A stretch of DNA of 64,000 nucleotides from Bacteroides intestinalis (GTDB lineage: Bacteria > Bacteroidota > Bacteroidia > Bacteroidales > Bacteroidaceae), in NCBI RefSeq assembly GCF_003464595.1, contig NZ_QRZF01000021.1:305-64304 (forward strand), written 5' to 3'. Both the position numbers and the translations under genes were made by a program. This document shows positions 35,998-44,501 of this stretch, in pieces; the stretch's first letter is position 1, and each line of letters starts with the position of its first letter. The notes under the pieces were generated by a model. That model worked only from the letters and a program-made list of their open reading frames with translations, had not been told where the DNA came from and did not search any database.

Positions 35998-36681
35998 ATG
36001 AGAAGATATTACACTATAATCGGACTGCTTTTAGTAGTAGTCCTTCCCGTTTGCGCTCAGAACTGGACACCTCAGGACTCTCTGCGATTGCGCCGTCTAT
36101 TGGACGGAGAAGGAGAGATTAAGCTGAATCCGGAAGTTCTGAAAGAAATGGGAGTACAGGAGCCTCTGGGCAAACAGCAGATGTCGCTGGAAAGACAATG
36201 GCTGGATTTCAACACAACACTTCCCGAAATACCAAATACACCGAAGAAGAAAGTTATTCTTACTTTGCGTCCATATACAGCAAATACGAAGTATAACTGG
36301 GATCCGGTGTATCAGAAGAAAATAAAAATAGATAAGAACACGTGGAGAGGAGATCCTTTTTACGAACTTAAAATGCTTCGTATTTATTCTGATTGGGCGA
36401 AGACTCCTTTTGAAAAGGGCATCCGCAAGAGTATGGATGAAATAGAGGCAACCGGAATGCGTTACCGGGTGACAGAACGGGCTAATAATATGGCCGTAGG
36501 TAGCTGGCAGGGTGCCAGTGGCGGTTTGGGATTTGTCGGTGATTTTATGACGCCTTTTACAAAAGAATTCTGGAATGTCAAAGGACGTAAGCGTCGGGCC
36601 CGTACTCTGGAAGTGCTCCGTGCATACGGGGACTCGACTACAGTGCTGATTAAAGAGCCTGTCAAGGCGATTAAAAATTAG
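35998..36681 (+). CDS. exported protein of unknown function (DUF4858-like)
   Basis: The 227-residue protein has a signal peptide (RRYYTIIGLLLVVVLPVCAQ). The mature region has LDGEGEIKLNPEVLKEMG, then charged helices and a basic C-terminus (KGRKRRARTLEVLRAYGD). No catalytic motif is recognised; the family label is tentative. It is the last gene of the ECF sigma operon. Confidence 0.7.
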   Translation: MRRYYTIIGLLLVVVLPVCAQNWTPQDSLRLRRLLDGEGEIKLNPEVLKEMGVQEPLGKQQMSLERQWLDFNTTLPEIPNTPKKKVILTLRPYTANTKYNWDPVYQKKIKIDKNTWRGDPFYELKMLRIYSDWAKTPFEKGIRKSMDEIEATGMRYRVTERANNMAVGSWQGASGGLGFVGDFMTPFTKEFWNVKGRKRRARTLEVLRAYGDSTTVLIKEPVKAIKN

Positions 36682-36824
36682 GATTTGTATAATTTGAGCA
36701 TCTGGTGATATCTATGTTGTAAATTCGTATTTTCAGCTGTGTTTTTTATTACAATTCGTCTTTTCTTCCGAACTTTTCATACATTTTTCTTGTTTCTTCC
36801 TAATAATCCCTAAACGGAAAAACT

Positions 36825-37766
36825 ATGAACAGAATTACTTCCCTTTTCGGAATTCAATATCCAATAATCCAAGGTGGTATGGTTTGGTGCAGTGGTTGGC
36901 GCTTGGCGTCGTCAGTAAGTAATGCGGGTGGATTGGGCTTGCTTGGAGCAGGTTCTATGCATCCTGAAACGTTACGTGAGCATATCCGTAAATGTCATGC
37001 TGCTACACATAATCCTTTTGGAGTCAATATTCCATTAATGTATCCGCAGATTGAAGAAATCATGCAGATAGTGATAGAGGAAGGAGTCAATATAGTTTTC
37101 ACTTCCGCCGGAAGCCCTGCCAAATGGACGGGATGGCTGAAAGAACGGGGAGTGACAGTGGTGCATGTGGTCAGTTCTTCCCGCTTTGCGATGAAAGCCG
37201 AAGAGGCGGGTGTGGATGCTGTTGTTGCCGAAGGCTTCGAAGCCGGCGGACATAACGGAAGGGAAGAAACTACCACTTTGTGCCTGATACCTGCCGTACG
37301 TGCCGCTACTACTTTACCATTGATTGCTGCCGGAGGAATTGCTACAGGCGAGGCTATGCTTGCTGTCCGGGTGTTGGGAGCAGAAGGGGTGCAAATAGGT
37401 ACGCGTTTTGCATTGACTCAAGAAAGTTCTGCTCATGAATATTTTAAGGAATATTGCCTGCGTTTGCAGGAAGGGGATACCCGGTTACTGTTGAAGAAGC
37501 TCGCTCCGGTACGTTTAGTACGGAATAATTTCCGTGACGCTGTAGAGGCGGCCGAAGCAGTGGGGGCTACACAAGATGAACTTCGTATCCTTCTGGCTCA
37601 TGGACGTGCCAAGAAAGGGATTTTCTATGGAGACTTGGAAGAAGGAGAACTGGAGATTGGTCAGGCCTCTGCACTGCTTTACGGTAAACAGATAGAGACA
37701 GTTGCTGAAGTGATGCAGGAACTGACGGAAGGATATAAAAGAGCGTGGGATGCGCTAAAAGAATAA
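36825..37766 (+). CDS. nitronate monooxygenase / enoyl-ACP reductase II (FabK-like) flavoprotein
   Basis: The 313-residue TIM-barrel flavoprotein starts with YPIIQGGMVWCSGWRLASSVSNAGGLGLLG and contains the FMN/active-site stretch VVAEGFEAGGHNGRE and PLIAAGGIATGEAMLAVRVLGAEGVQIGTRF. These are shared by nitronate monooxygenases and FabK. The GFEAGGHNG form and the length favour FabK-type enoyl reductases of fatty-acid synthesis, but no fab genes flank it. Cytoplasmic. A terminator follows at 37794-37860. Confidence 0.85.
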   Translation: MNRITSLFGIQYPIIQGGMVWCSGWRLASSVSNAGGLGLLGAGSMHPETLREHIRKCHAATHNPFGVNIPLMYPQIEEIMQIVIEEGVNIVFTSAGSPAKWTGWLKERGVTVVHVVSSSRFAMKAEEAGVDAVVAEGFEAGGHNGREETTTLCLIPAVRAATTLPLIAAGGIATGEAMLAVRVLGAEGVQIGTRFALTQESSAHEYFKEYCLRLQEGDTRLLLKKLAPVRLVRNNFRDAVEAAEAVGATQDELRILLAHGRAKKGIFYGDLEEGELEIGQASALLYGKQIETVAEVMQELTEGYKRAWDALKE

Positions 37767-38221
37767 GAATTTAGCTTCATGAGACGACGAAATTCGTCCC
37801 ATGAGATGAAAAAATCCGTACCATGAGGCAAAAATATTCATCTCATGGGACGATTTTTTTGTATAGAGGGAATGAAAGGGAGTCATTTGGCTATGGAAAT
37901 GAACTAAAGTGATTATGTGATACTATCCTAATTCTCCTCCTCCTGGGAGGAGGAGTACCCGTAGGGGGAGGTGGTAGGTGAGAAAAGAATTCCTTATTTA
38001 TATGATTCATAGGTATTTCTTGCTTTACCTACCACCCTGCCCTCTGGACACCCCTCCTCCGATGGATGAGGGGAATTGAGATACTCTATTTACCCAATAT
38101 TAGGATACTCATTTTACTCATAGCTCATCCCAAACAAACCACTTTCTTACCGCCCAAAATGAAAAAATGGGGCTGTACGTCAATCTGTACAGTCCCATTT
38201 TCATGTTTTCCGATTGCGGTC
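37767..38221. repeat. intergenic region with a terminator and a C/G-rich inverted repeat
   Basis: Three structures fill the gap. A perfect 17-base stem (37794-37810 with 37837-37853) followed by seven T ends the FabK-like gene. At 37930-38085 two imperfect inverted copies of about 50 bases face each other, one starting AATTCTCCTCCTCCTGGG and the other ending GATGAGGGGAATT; both contain GGTGGTAGGT or its complement. At 38166-38207 a stem serves as terminator for the leftward antiporter gene. No gene is seen. Confidence 0.75.
38166..38207 (-). terminator. terminator of the antiporter gene
   Basis: On the minus strand GAAAATGGGACTGTACAG pairs with CTGTACAGCCCCATTTTTTC around a short loop, ending in T. 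Confidence 0.85.
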
Positions 38222-39811
38222 CTATGATTTAGGTGTACCGGAATTATTTGTTGTACTAGTTGTATTTACGGTAGGATTTGCAGTTGGTGTTGTCGTAGCT
38301 GTGCTTGTTGTGCCTGCTGCTGTTGCAGTAGTTGTTGCTGCGTTTGCTGCAACTTTTGGCTGTTCTTCCCAATGGAAGGGTTCGAAGTTAGTATTCGGAT
38401 CAACCCAAGTCGGTTTCTTGCAAGCGTAAATGATGAACGGAGCTGCCACAACAACGATGGCACCGATAATCAATACGGAGAACCAGACTGTATTGCTACC
38501 CGTCGAAATCTGACTGGGCGGGATAAAGCTCAGGATGAATGCCAACAGAGAACCACAGAAACCGAGTCCGCCGATGAACCACATCAATCCATTACCACCC
38601 TTACCGATACGGAACGGACGGTTCAACTTCTTCATCTTGTAACGCAATACAATAGCTCCTGTAAACATCAGCATATACATGATAAGGTAAAGAACTACTG
38701 TCAACTGTGACAAGATTTGATAGAAACTCTGTACGGAAGGCATTACTACGAACAAGAGGCTCAATACTGTTACAGCACCACCTTGTACGAACAGAATGTT
38801 CTTTTGTACACCCAGTTTATTTGTCTTCTGGAAGAACGGAGGCATGTAACCTGCCTTACCTACGGCAAAAATACCTTTAGACGGACCGGCAACCCAAGTC
38901 AATACACCTGCCAGCACACCGAATGCAAGAGCGATAGCGATGATTGGTGATAACCAGGAAGCGTGGATGTAATGGAAGTAATTGTCGAAACCAACCAGCA
39001 AACTTTGTGTCAGGCTGATGTCCTTAGCCGGGATGATAACACCCAGTGCAAAAGTACCCAGTACGAAAATGATAACTGTGATAGCTGCACCGATAAATAC
39101 TGCTTTTGGATAATTCTTGGAGGGGTTTTCTATATCCTTAACGTGGATACCGCCCATTTCCATACCGGCATAAAAGAGGAAGATACTTGCGGCGAGTACG
39201 ACGTTGTCGAAGTTCGTCAGATCGGGGAAGAAGCTGCTGTGGAAGTCAAGATTGGAGTGTCCGCCTGTAGCCAGATAAATGATACCCAGGATAATCAGCA
39301 AGGCTGCCGGGATAATGGTACCAACCATACCGCCGACTTTGGCTACCTTACCTACCCATCCCATACCTTTCAATGAAATGAAAGTGGCGAGCCAGTAGAT
39401 GATGAGCACTACGGCGAGTGTGTAGTACTTGTTACTTGCCAACGACATATCGTGTGCGTCGTTCATTCCGATGAAGGCGATGGATACAGCACCGAATGTC
39501 AATACGGTAGGGTACCAGATGGTACTCTCAATCCATTGCACCCAGATGGCAAGGAAACCGAGCCGCTTACCGTAGGCTTCTCCTACCCAGCGGAACACAC
39601 CACCTTGTTTGTCCTGGAACATTGCAGCCAATTCCGCAGCGACAAGTGACGTCGGTATAAGGAATACGATAGCTGCAAATAAATAGTAAAAGGCCGAACT
39701 CATTCCGTACACGGCCTCGGCAGGTAGTCCACGTAGGGATACTACTGCCGTTACATTCATGATTGCGAGGGTGAACACACCCAGCTTCACTGTTTGTTTA
39801 ATATTTGCCAT
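38222..39811 (-). CDS. gadC: APC-family amino acid antiporter, glutamate:GABA type
   Basis: The 529-residue protein has twelve or so membrane helices and the glutamate:GABA antiporter signature early on (NVTAVVSLRGLPAEAVYG, with FYLFAAIVFLIPTSLVAAELAAMF). It imports glutamate and exports GABA, removing a proton with each decarboxylation by GadB. The cluster with glsA and gadB strongly supports this. The last 55 residues are a low-complexity tail made of T, A and N, after the NTNFEPFHWEEQP stretch. In E. coli GadC the C-terminal tail plugs the channel at neutral pH; whether this tail does is unknown. Confidence 0.88.
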   Translation of the reverse strand: MANIKQTVKLGVFTLAIMNVTAVVSLRGLPAEAVYGMSSAFYYLFAAIVFLIPTSLVAAELAAMFQDKQGGVFRWVGEAYGKRLGFLAIWVQWIESTIWYPTVLTFGAVSIAFIGMNDAHDMSLASNKYYTLAVVLIIYWLATFISLKGMGWVGKVAKVGGMVGTIIPAALLIILGIIYLATGGHSNLDFHSSFFPDLTNFDNVVLAASIFLFYAGMEMGGIHVKDIENPSKNYPKAVFIGAAITVIIFVLGTFALGVIIPAKDISLTQSLLVGFDNYFHYIHASWLSPIIAIALAFGVLAGVLTWVAGPSKGIFAVGKAGYMPPFFQKTNKLGVQKNILFVQGGAVTVLSLLFVVMPSVQSFYQILSQLTVVLYLIMYMLMFTGAIVLRYKMKKLNRPFRIGKGGNGLMWFIGGLGFCGSLLAFILSFIPPSQISTGSNTVWFSVLIIGAIVVVAAPFIIYACKKPTWVDPNTNFEPFHWEEQPKVAANAATTTATAAGTTSTATTTPTANPTVNTTSTTNNSGTPKS

Positions 39812-40001
39812 AAGTTAAGGTTTTAGGTGAAAAATATGTTTTAAAATCAGTCTCTATAACAACGACCCGGTGGAGTTGTTTTCGGGGATAAAGTGAAAGT
39901 TGGTAAATTAACACTTAAACAAATGCCTTGTGCAAGACGTTTTAGGGCAATCAGACAGAAATCAGTAATATATTAAATCAGAATAAATAATAGGTATTAT
40001 T

Positions 40002-40730
40002 ATGAAAATGGCTCTTTCAGAATTTGCATTACGGGAGAAGGGAATTTATGGTGTCTTACACATTGTGATTCTGCTACTTTCGTTGTTTTTAGTGGTTAGT
40101 ATTTCAGTAGATACATTCAAGGGTATTCCTTTCTATACTCAGACGGTATTTATGAAGGTTCAGTTTGCCGTGTGCATCTTGTTTTTGCTGGACTTTATTC
40201 TGGAGTGGTTTTTAGCAAAGCATAAAGGACGTTATTTTGCTACTCACTTTGTTTTTCTTCTGGTGGCCATCCCTTACCAGAGCATTATTTCCTGGGCCGG
40301 ATGGACGTTTTCCGAAGAAATCACTTATTTATTGCGTTTTATTCCTTTAGTGCGCGGTGGTTATGCGTTGGCCATTGTGGTAGGCTGGTTGACGTATAAT
40401 AAGGCATCCGGCCTGTTTGTTACCTACTTGACGACTTTGCTTGCTACGGTTTATTTCTCCAGTTTGGCTTTTTATGTAATGGAGCATGGGGTGAATACAT
40501 TAGTTACAGGTTATGGGGATGCTTTGTGGTGGGCGTTTATGGATGTAACGACGGTTGGTTCCAATATTATTGCTGTGACGGTGACGGGACGTGTACTGTC
40601 AGTTCTGCTGGCAGCATTGGGGATGATGATGTTCCCGATATTTACGGTGTATGTGACGAGTCTGGTGCAGAAGAGGAATCAGGAGAAAGAAGAATATTAT
40701 AAGCAGTTGCAGGGAGGGGATATTAAATAA
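40002..40730 (+). CDS. ion-channel-like membrane protein with an altered K+ selectivity filter
   Basis: The 242-residue protein has an N-terminal group of about four membrane helices resembling a voltage-sensor-like region, then a pore unit: TM helix, pore helix ALWWAFMDVTTVGSN and TM helix VLSVLLAALGMMMFPIFTVYVTSLV. In K+ channels the filter reads TVGYG; here it reads TVGSN. Oddly, TGYGD occurs just before the pore helix. The gene faces right, divergent from gadC. Ion preference is unknown; a role in pH or charge balance during acid stress is inference. Confidence 0.8.
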   Translation: MKMALSEFALREKGIYGVLHIVILLLSLFLVVSISVDTFKGIPFYTQTVFMKVQFAVCILFLLDFILEWFLAKHKGRYFATHFVFLLVAIPYQSIISWAGWTFSEEITYLLRFIPLVRGGYALAIVVGWLTYNKASGLFVTYLTTLLATVYFSSLAFYVMEHGVNTLVTGYGDALWWAFMDVTTVGSNIIAVTVTGRVLSVLLAALGMMMFPIFTVYVTSLVQKRNQEKEEYYKQLQGGDIK

Positions 40731-40786
40731 TATTATCCGGATTATGTAGCTAAGATGAGAAGTTGTGAAAAGAAGCCTGAAAGATT

Positions 40787-40829
40787 GTTCACTATTTAGT
40801 GAACATCTGAATTAAAATCTTTATCTTTG
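40787..40829 (+). promoter_or_regulatory. higBA promoter with perfect 18-base operator palindrome
   Basis: GTTCACTATTTAGTGAAC (40787-40804) is a perfect inverted repeat located at the -33 region of a promoter whose -7 element is TATCTTTG (40822-40829). This is the expected site for autorepression by the HigA antitoxin. Confidence 0.65.
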
Positions 40830-40849
40830 TAACGAACAAACGACCGCTT

Positions 40850-41163
40850 ATGTTAGTTACATTTGATAAAGAATATCTTAAAGAACTTTATGTCTCCGGT
40901 AAATGTAGTGATAAGAAACATCGCTTTCAGCCAGATAGAGGTATAAAAGATGTATTGATACGCTGATTGCATCGAATAGTGTTGAGTCTTTGTATAAACA
41001 CAATTCTTTGAATTATGAAACCTTAATAGGAGATAAGGAAGGCCTTTCTTCTATACGGGTTACTTCAAAATATCGCATAGAATTTACAGTCAGAGTTGTA
41101 GCAGATGCTGAAATTATCATAAGTGTATGTAATGTTATAGAATTGTCCAATCATTATAAATAA
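40850..41163 (+). pseudogene. HigB/RelE-like toxin, frameshifted
   Basis: The ATG at 40850 opens a frame of 38 codons that resembles the N-terminus of HigB toxins (MLVTFDKEYLKELYVSGK, KKHRFQP). It ends at a TGA near 40964. The rest of the toxin, KRCIDTLIASNSVESLYKHN through RVTSKYRIEFTV to VIELSNHYK, is intact in the next frame and ends at 41161-41163, eight bases before higA. One base missing near 40940 explains everything. The toxin is therefore inactive unless this is a sequencing error. Confidence 0.8.
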
Positions 41164-41170
41164 GTAAGGT

Positions 41171-41494
41171 ATGACTATGCTTGCAAATAAACTCACCCCG
41201 TTTTGCCCCACGCATCCTGGTGAGATATTAAAAGACGAAATTGAATATCGGAAAATTTCGCAGCGTGCCTTGGCTCGCCAAATGGGAATTTCGTATTCAC
41301 AGCTGAATGAGGTACTGAACGGCAAGCGTCCGGTTAATACGGAACTTGCTTTGCTATTTGAAGCGGCTTTGGGACTTGACCCTGAGATGTTGCTCAATAT
41401 GCAGACCCGTTACAATATGCAGATGGCGCGTGCCGATCAGCGCACACAAGAACGCTGGAATGAGGTACGTAAGTTGTGCGCTTCATTTTTGTAG
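41171..41494 (+). CDS. higA: HigA-type antitoxin, XRE-family
   Basis: The 107-residue protein has the HigA pattern: CPTHPGEILKDEIEYRKISQ, then the helix-turn-helix RALARQMGISYSQLNEVLNGKRP and a C-terminal helical dimer region. It should bind the palindrome at 40787 and would neutralise the HigB toxin encoded just upstream, which is broken here. A near-identical N-terminal half occurs in a second HigA at 58777. A shared hairpin (41508-41546) lies between it and glsA. Confidence 0.88.
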   Translation: MTMLANKLTPFCPTHPGEILKDEIEYRKISQRALARQMGISYSQLNEVLNGKRPVNTELALLFEAALGLDPEMLLNMQTRYNMQMARADQRTQERWNEVRKLCASFL

Positions 41495-41507
41495 CTTTTA
41501 AAAGTAC

Positions 41508-41546
41508 AGGCGCCGCCTATCCTCTCCGGACTGACGACGCCTTTTA
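41508..41546. terminator. terminator between higA and glsA
   Basis: AGGCGCCG pairs with CGACGCCT, followed by TTTTATTT on the right; the A run on the left allows use by glsA as well. Confidence 0.6.
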
Positions 41547-41568
41547 TTTATGAAAAAGAGAGATTGTC

Positions 41569-42534
41569 TTATTCTATAATAGTCACACGGTCACCATTGA
41601 ACACGCCCAAACCCAATTTGTTCATGATATACTTGATGGCGAGTTGTGATTTAACAGAATTCCCTGCTTCGTCCAAAGGAGGTGCAAATGCAGCTGCGCC
41701 GAATACACCGGGCAGTACAGACATAACTCCACCACCTACACCGCTCTTGGCAGGTATGCCGGCAGTGTACATCCAGTCACCTGAATGTTCGTAGAAACCT
41801 ACGGTAGAAATCATGGAAGTAATCTTCGGAGCTAATGAAGCTTCAAACACTTCTTTCTTGGTGACAGGGTTTACACCACTGTTGGCGATGGTTCCGGCAG
41901 CAATTGCCAGTTGTCCGGCAGTGATACCCAATGAGCACTGACGAGTGTACAGGTCGAGTGCCATATCCGGATTATCGTAGATACGGTTGTAGTTCTTCAG
42001 TAACCATGCAATAGAGCGGTTATTGAAGTTCGTGGCCGTTTCCGATTTATACAGCTCATCAATCAATTGTGGAGCTGAACCGCACAAATCAGTAATATTC
42101 TGAACAATAGCTTCCCATTTCTTATCCGAATCACCCACAGGTTCAACCATGGAACATGCTGAGATGGCACCTGCATTTACCAATGGGGTAGAAGGGTGGT
42201 CATTCTCCAGCAAGATGGCGATGATTGAGTTGAAAGGTAATCCTGTAGCGTCTGCACCAATCATATCCAGCACCTTCTGTGCTCCGTATTGACGGAGGAT
42301 AAGGATGGCTGTATGTACTTTGGAAACAGATTCTATACCGAAACGGTAGTCAGTGTCACCTATATTAATGGTTTGTCCGTTCATCAGACAGATGCTGATG
42401 CCGAACAGATTCTTGTCGATGTTGGCAAGGTAGGGGATGTAATCGGCATTTTTTCCCCCGGTGTTACCCTTCACCTGTTCATAGGCTTCCTGGGCAACCT
42501 CTTTTAGTTGAGAGATTGAAATCTTTTTATCCAT
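41569..42534 (-). CDS. glsA: glutaminase
   Basis: From the ATG at 42534 the protein has 321 residues; the in-frame upstream start would lie in the hairpin region. It is a serine-dependent beta-lactamase-fold glutaminase with the S-x-x-K nucleophile in GIESVSKVHTA near residue 66, NAGAISACS near 120 and SGVGGGVMSVLPG near 280. It releases ammonia and glutamate from glutamine. The ammonia takes up protons, and the glutamate feeds GadB, encoded upstream on the same strand. Confidence 0.94.
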   Translation of the reverse strand: MDKKISISQLKEVAQEAYEQVKGNTGGKNADYIPYLANIDKNLFGISICLMNGQTINIGDTDYRFGIESVSKVHTAILILRQYGAQKVLDMIGADATGLPFNSIIAILLENDHPSTPLVNAGAISACSMVEPVGDSDKKWEAIVQNITDLCGSAPQLIDELYKSETATNFNNRSIAWLLKNYNRIYDNPDMALDLYTRQCSLGITAGQLAIAAGTIANSGVNPVTKKEVFEASLAPKITSMISTVGFYEHSGDWMYTAGIPAKSGVGGGVMSVLPGVFGAAAFAPPLDEAGNSVKSQLAIKYIMNKLGLGVFNGDRVTIIE

Positions 42535-42549
42535 AGTTTTTCTTTTTGG

Positions 42550-42673
42550 AGTTGACAAGTTAACAAGGGAACGAGGGATTGCGCTATGTAAGCTTTGTAC
42601 CGCATAAGCTGTACGCGCTACCTTTATAGCGCAGCCCCTTGTCTCCTTGTTCCCTCGTCTCCTTGTCGACTTA
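42550..42673. repeat. long imperfect hairpin between gadB and glsA
   Basis: Left arm AGTTGACAAG...GGGAACGAGGG and right arm CCTTGTTCCCTCGTCTCCTTGTCGACT are inverted copies with small differences. Inside are TGCGCTAT (42580-42587) and its complement ATAGCGCA (42626-42633), which pair with each other. It may separate expression of the two genes. Confidence 0.75.
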
Positions 42674-42674
42674 A

Positions 42675-44111
42675 TTATTTCTTATGACTGCGGCAACCGT
42701 GATTGAACACTTTCGCTTCTACCGGCAGGTTCTTGTCCTGAGCCATGCGGGTAGGAGTAGGATAATCCAATTTCTCCAGTTCAGTGATAGCATTCTTGAT
42801 GTCGCCCAGCAACATGTCTGCCATGTCGCGGCTGAAGCCCTGGCGTACTACCACACGCATTACGACGTAGTCGTCCAGTTTAGAAGGCAGGGTATAAGCC
42901 GGTACCATCCAACCATGTTGCGACAGTTTATCCTGAAGGTCGTACAACGTCCATTTAGCATTCTTGGCATACTCCGGTTTCATGTACCAGATGAACAACG
43001 GGTTCACCACTTCTTCTGAATAGTTGACGAACGGTTCCATCTTAGCGATTTCATCATGGATATACTTCGCGATGGTCAGTGAGTTATACTGCACCTCTTT
43101 GTATCCCTGGAATCCTAAGCGAATGAATTGGTAGTACTGACCCAGGATTTGAGCAGCAGGACGGGAGAAGTTCAATCCCACCTGAGTAATGTTTGCACCC
43201 AGATAGTTTACGCTGAATGACATTTCTTCGGGCAGATATTCTTTGCCTTTCCAGCAAACCCAACCCAGACCCGGATAAACGAGACCGAATTTATGTCCGC
43301 TGACACTGATAGAAAGAACCCACTTCAAGCGGAAGTCCCATTTCGTTTCAGGATAGAGGAACGGCAGGATAAAACCACCACTGGCAGCATCTACATGGAT
43401 AGGAATATCGTAACCGGTCTTGGCGTTGTAAGCATCGAGAGCTTTGTCCAGTGCTTCTACGTCATCGTTCAGTCCGGTCCATGTCACACCCTGGATAGGT
43501 ACGATACAAATGGTGTTTTCATCACACATCTTTAATGCTTCTTCCGGATCAAGAGTAGTCTTGTCAAGGGTCAAAGGCACTTCACGCATTTCAATCTGCC
43601 ACAACTGTGCGAACTTTTCCCATACTACCTGGAAACCGGTTGAGATAACGAAATTAGGTTTATCGAAAGGTTTGCCTTGAGCCTGGCGTTTTTTACGCCA
43701 ACGCAACCATGCTGCCACGCCGCCCAACATACACGCTTCACTTGAACCAATGGCCAGCGCACCTGTTTTCCAAGTATCCTTTTCCGGAGAGTTCCACAGG
43801 TTTGCTACGATGTTGATACATTTTCCGTTCATCACGGCGATACGGGGATATTCCGTTTCGTCAATGTAGTTAATGTTGATCGCCTCGTTCATCAGCTTGG
43901 TGGCGTAATCGTCCATATAAGTGGTAACGAAAGTGGCCAGGTTCAGACGGGGTTGAGTTTGAGCGAAAGTTTCGTCTTTTACCATCTGATAAGCGATCTC
44001 GGGAGTGGTAGGTCCATCAGGGATCTTCTCTACCGGAGAGGGTTGCAACATTCTGTTTGATCCAAACACTTCTGTTTTGGCATCACCTTTTCTGAAATTT
44101 ACATCTTCCAT
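42675..44111 (-). CDS. gadB: glutamate decarboxylase
   Basis: The 478-residue PLP enzyme turns glutamate and a proton into GABA and CO2. The PLP lysine is Lys274 in SVSGHKFGLVYPG, preceded by HVDAASGGF (240-248), which holds the aspartate that binds the PLP ring nitrogen. The N-terminus and the histidine-containing C-terminal tail (VFNHGCRSHKK) resemble the pH-sensing ends of enterobacterial GadB. With the antiporter and glsA it forms an acid-resistance and GABA-producing system. Confidence 0.96.
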   Translation of the reverse strand: MEDVNFRKGDAKTEVFGSNRMLQPSPVEKIPDGPTTPEIAYQMVKDETFAQTQPRLNLATFVTTYMDDYATKLMNEAININYIDETEYPRIAVMNGKCINIVANLWNSPEKDTWKTGALAIGSSEACMLGGVAAWLRWRKKRQAQGKPFDKPNFVISTGFQVVWEKFAQLWQIEMREVPLTLDKTTLDPEEALKMCDENTICIVPIQGVTWTGLNDDVEALDKALDAYNAKTGYDIPIHVDAASGGFILPFLYPETKWDFRLKWVLSISVSGHKFGLVYPGLGWVCWKGKEYLPEEMSFSVNYLGANITQVGLNFSRPAAQILGQYYQFIRLGFQGYKEVQYNSLTIAKYIHDEIAKMEPFVNYSEEVVNPLFIWYMKPEYAKNAKWTLYDLQDKLSQHGWMVPAYTLPSKLDDYVVMRVVVRQGFSRDMADMLLGDIKNAITELEKLDYPTPTRMAQDKNLPVEAKVFNHGCRSHKK

Positions 44112-44501
44112 TTTACTAATATTTTAGTTTAGGTTTAGGTGGCGAGGATTTTCCCCGTCGAATTTCCCACAACAACGGTGTTTGCAGAGGAAAGTTCCGA
44201 CGTTTTACATATTTTGGCGTTTATTAAAGGGAAGGTAAATGATAATTTAGCGGAGAGGTATCCGATTAGGTATAAAAGAGTGATAAGGTGGTAGGGTGAT
44301 AAAGTGGCTGCGCTATATATCACAGAGCGTTATCCCGCTATCACTTTATCACTCTACCACTTTATCACACTTTGTTCATAACCCTACAGAAAGAAATTAA
44401 TTCCGCCAACGGGTTTCTTTACTTTGTATTCATAAACATTACGCCTTTGAATCCTGTTCTCAGGACTTATTTTGTAGTGTACAACTTTAAAGATAAGAGT
44501 T
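44112..44501. repeat. gadB-recombinase intergenic region with a 27-base hairpin
   Basis: Arms 44280-44306 and 44342-44368 match as inverted copies at 25 of 27 positions. Each arm repeats the word GTGATAA. The loop contains TGCGCTAT (44309-44316). The left part carries the gadB promoter region (leftward) and the right part the recombinase leader. No gene is seen. Confidence 0.8.
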
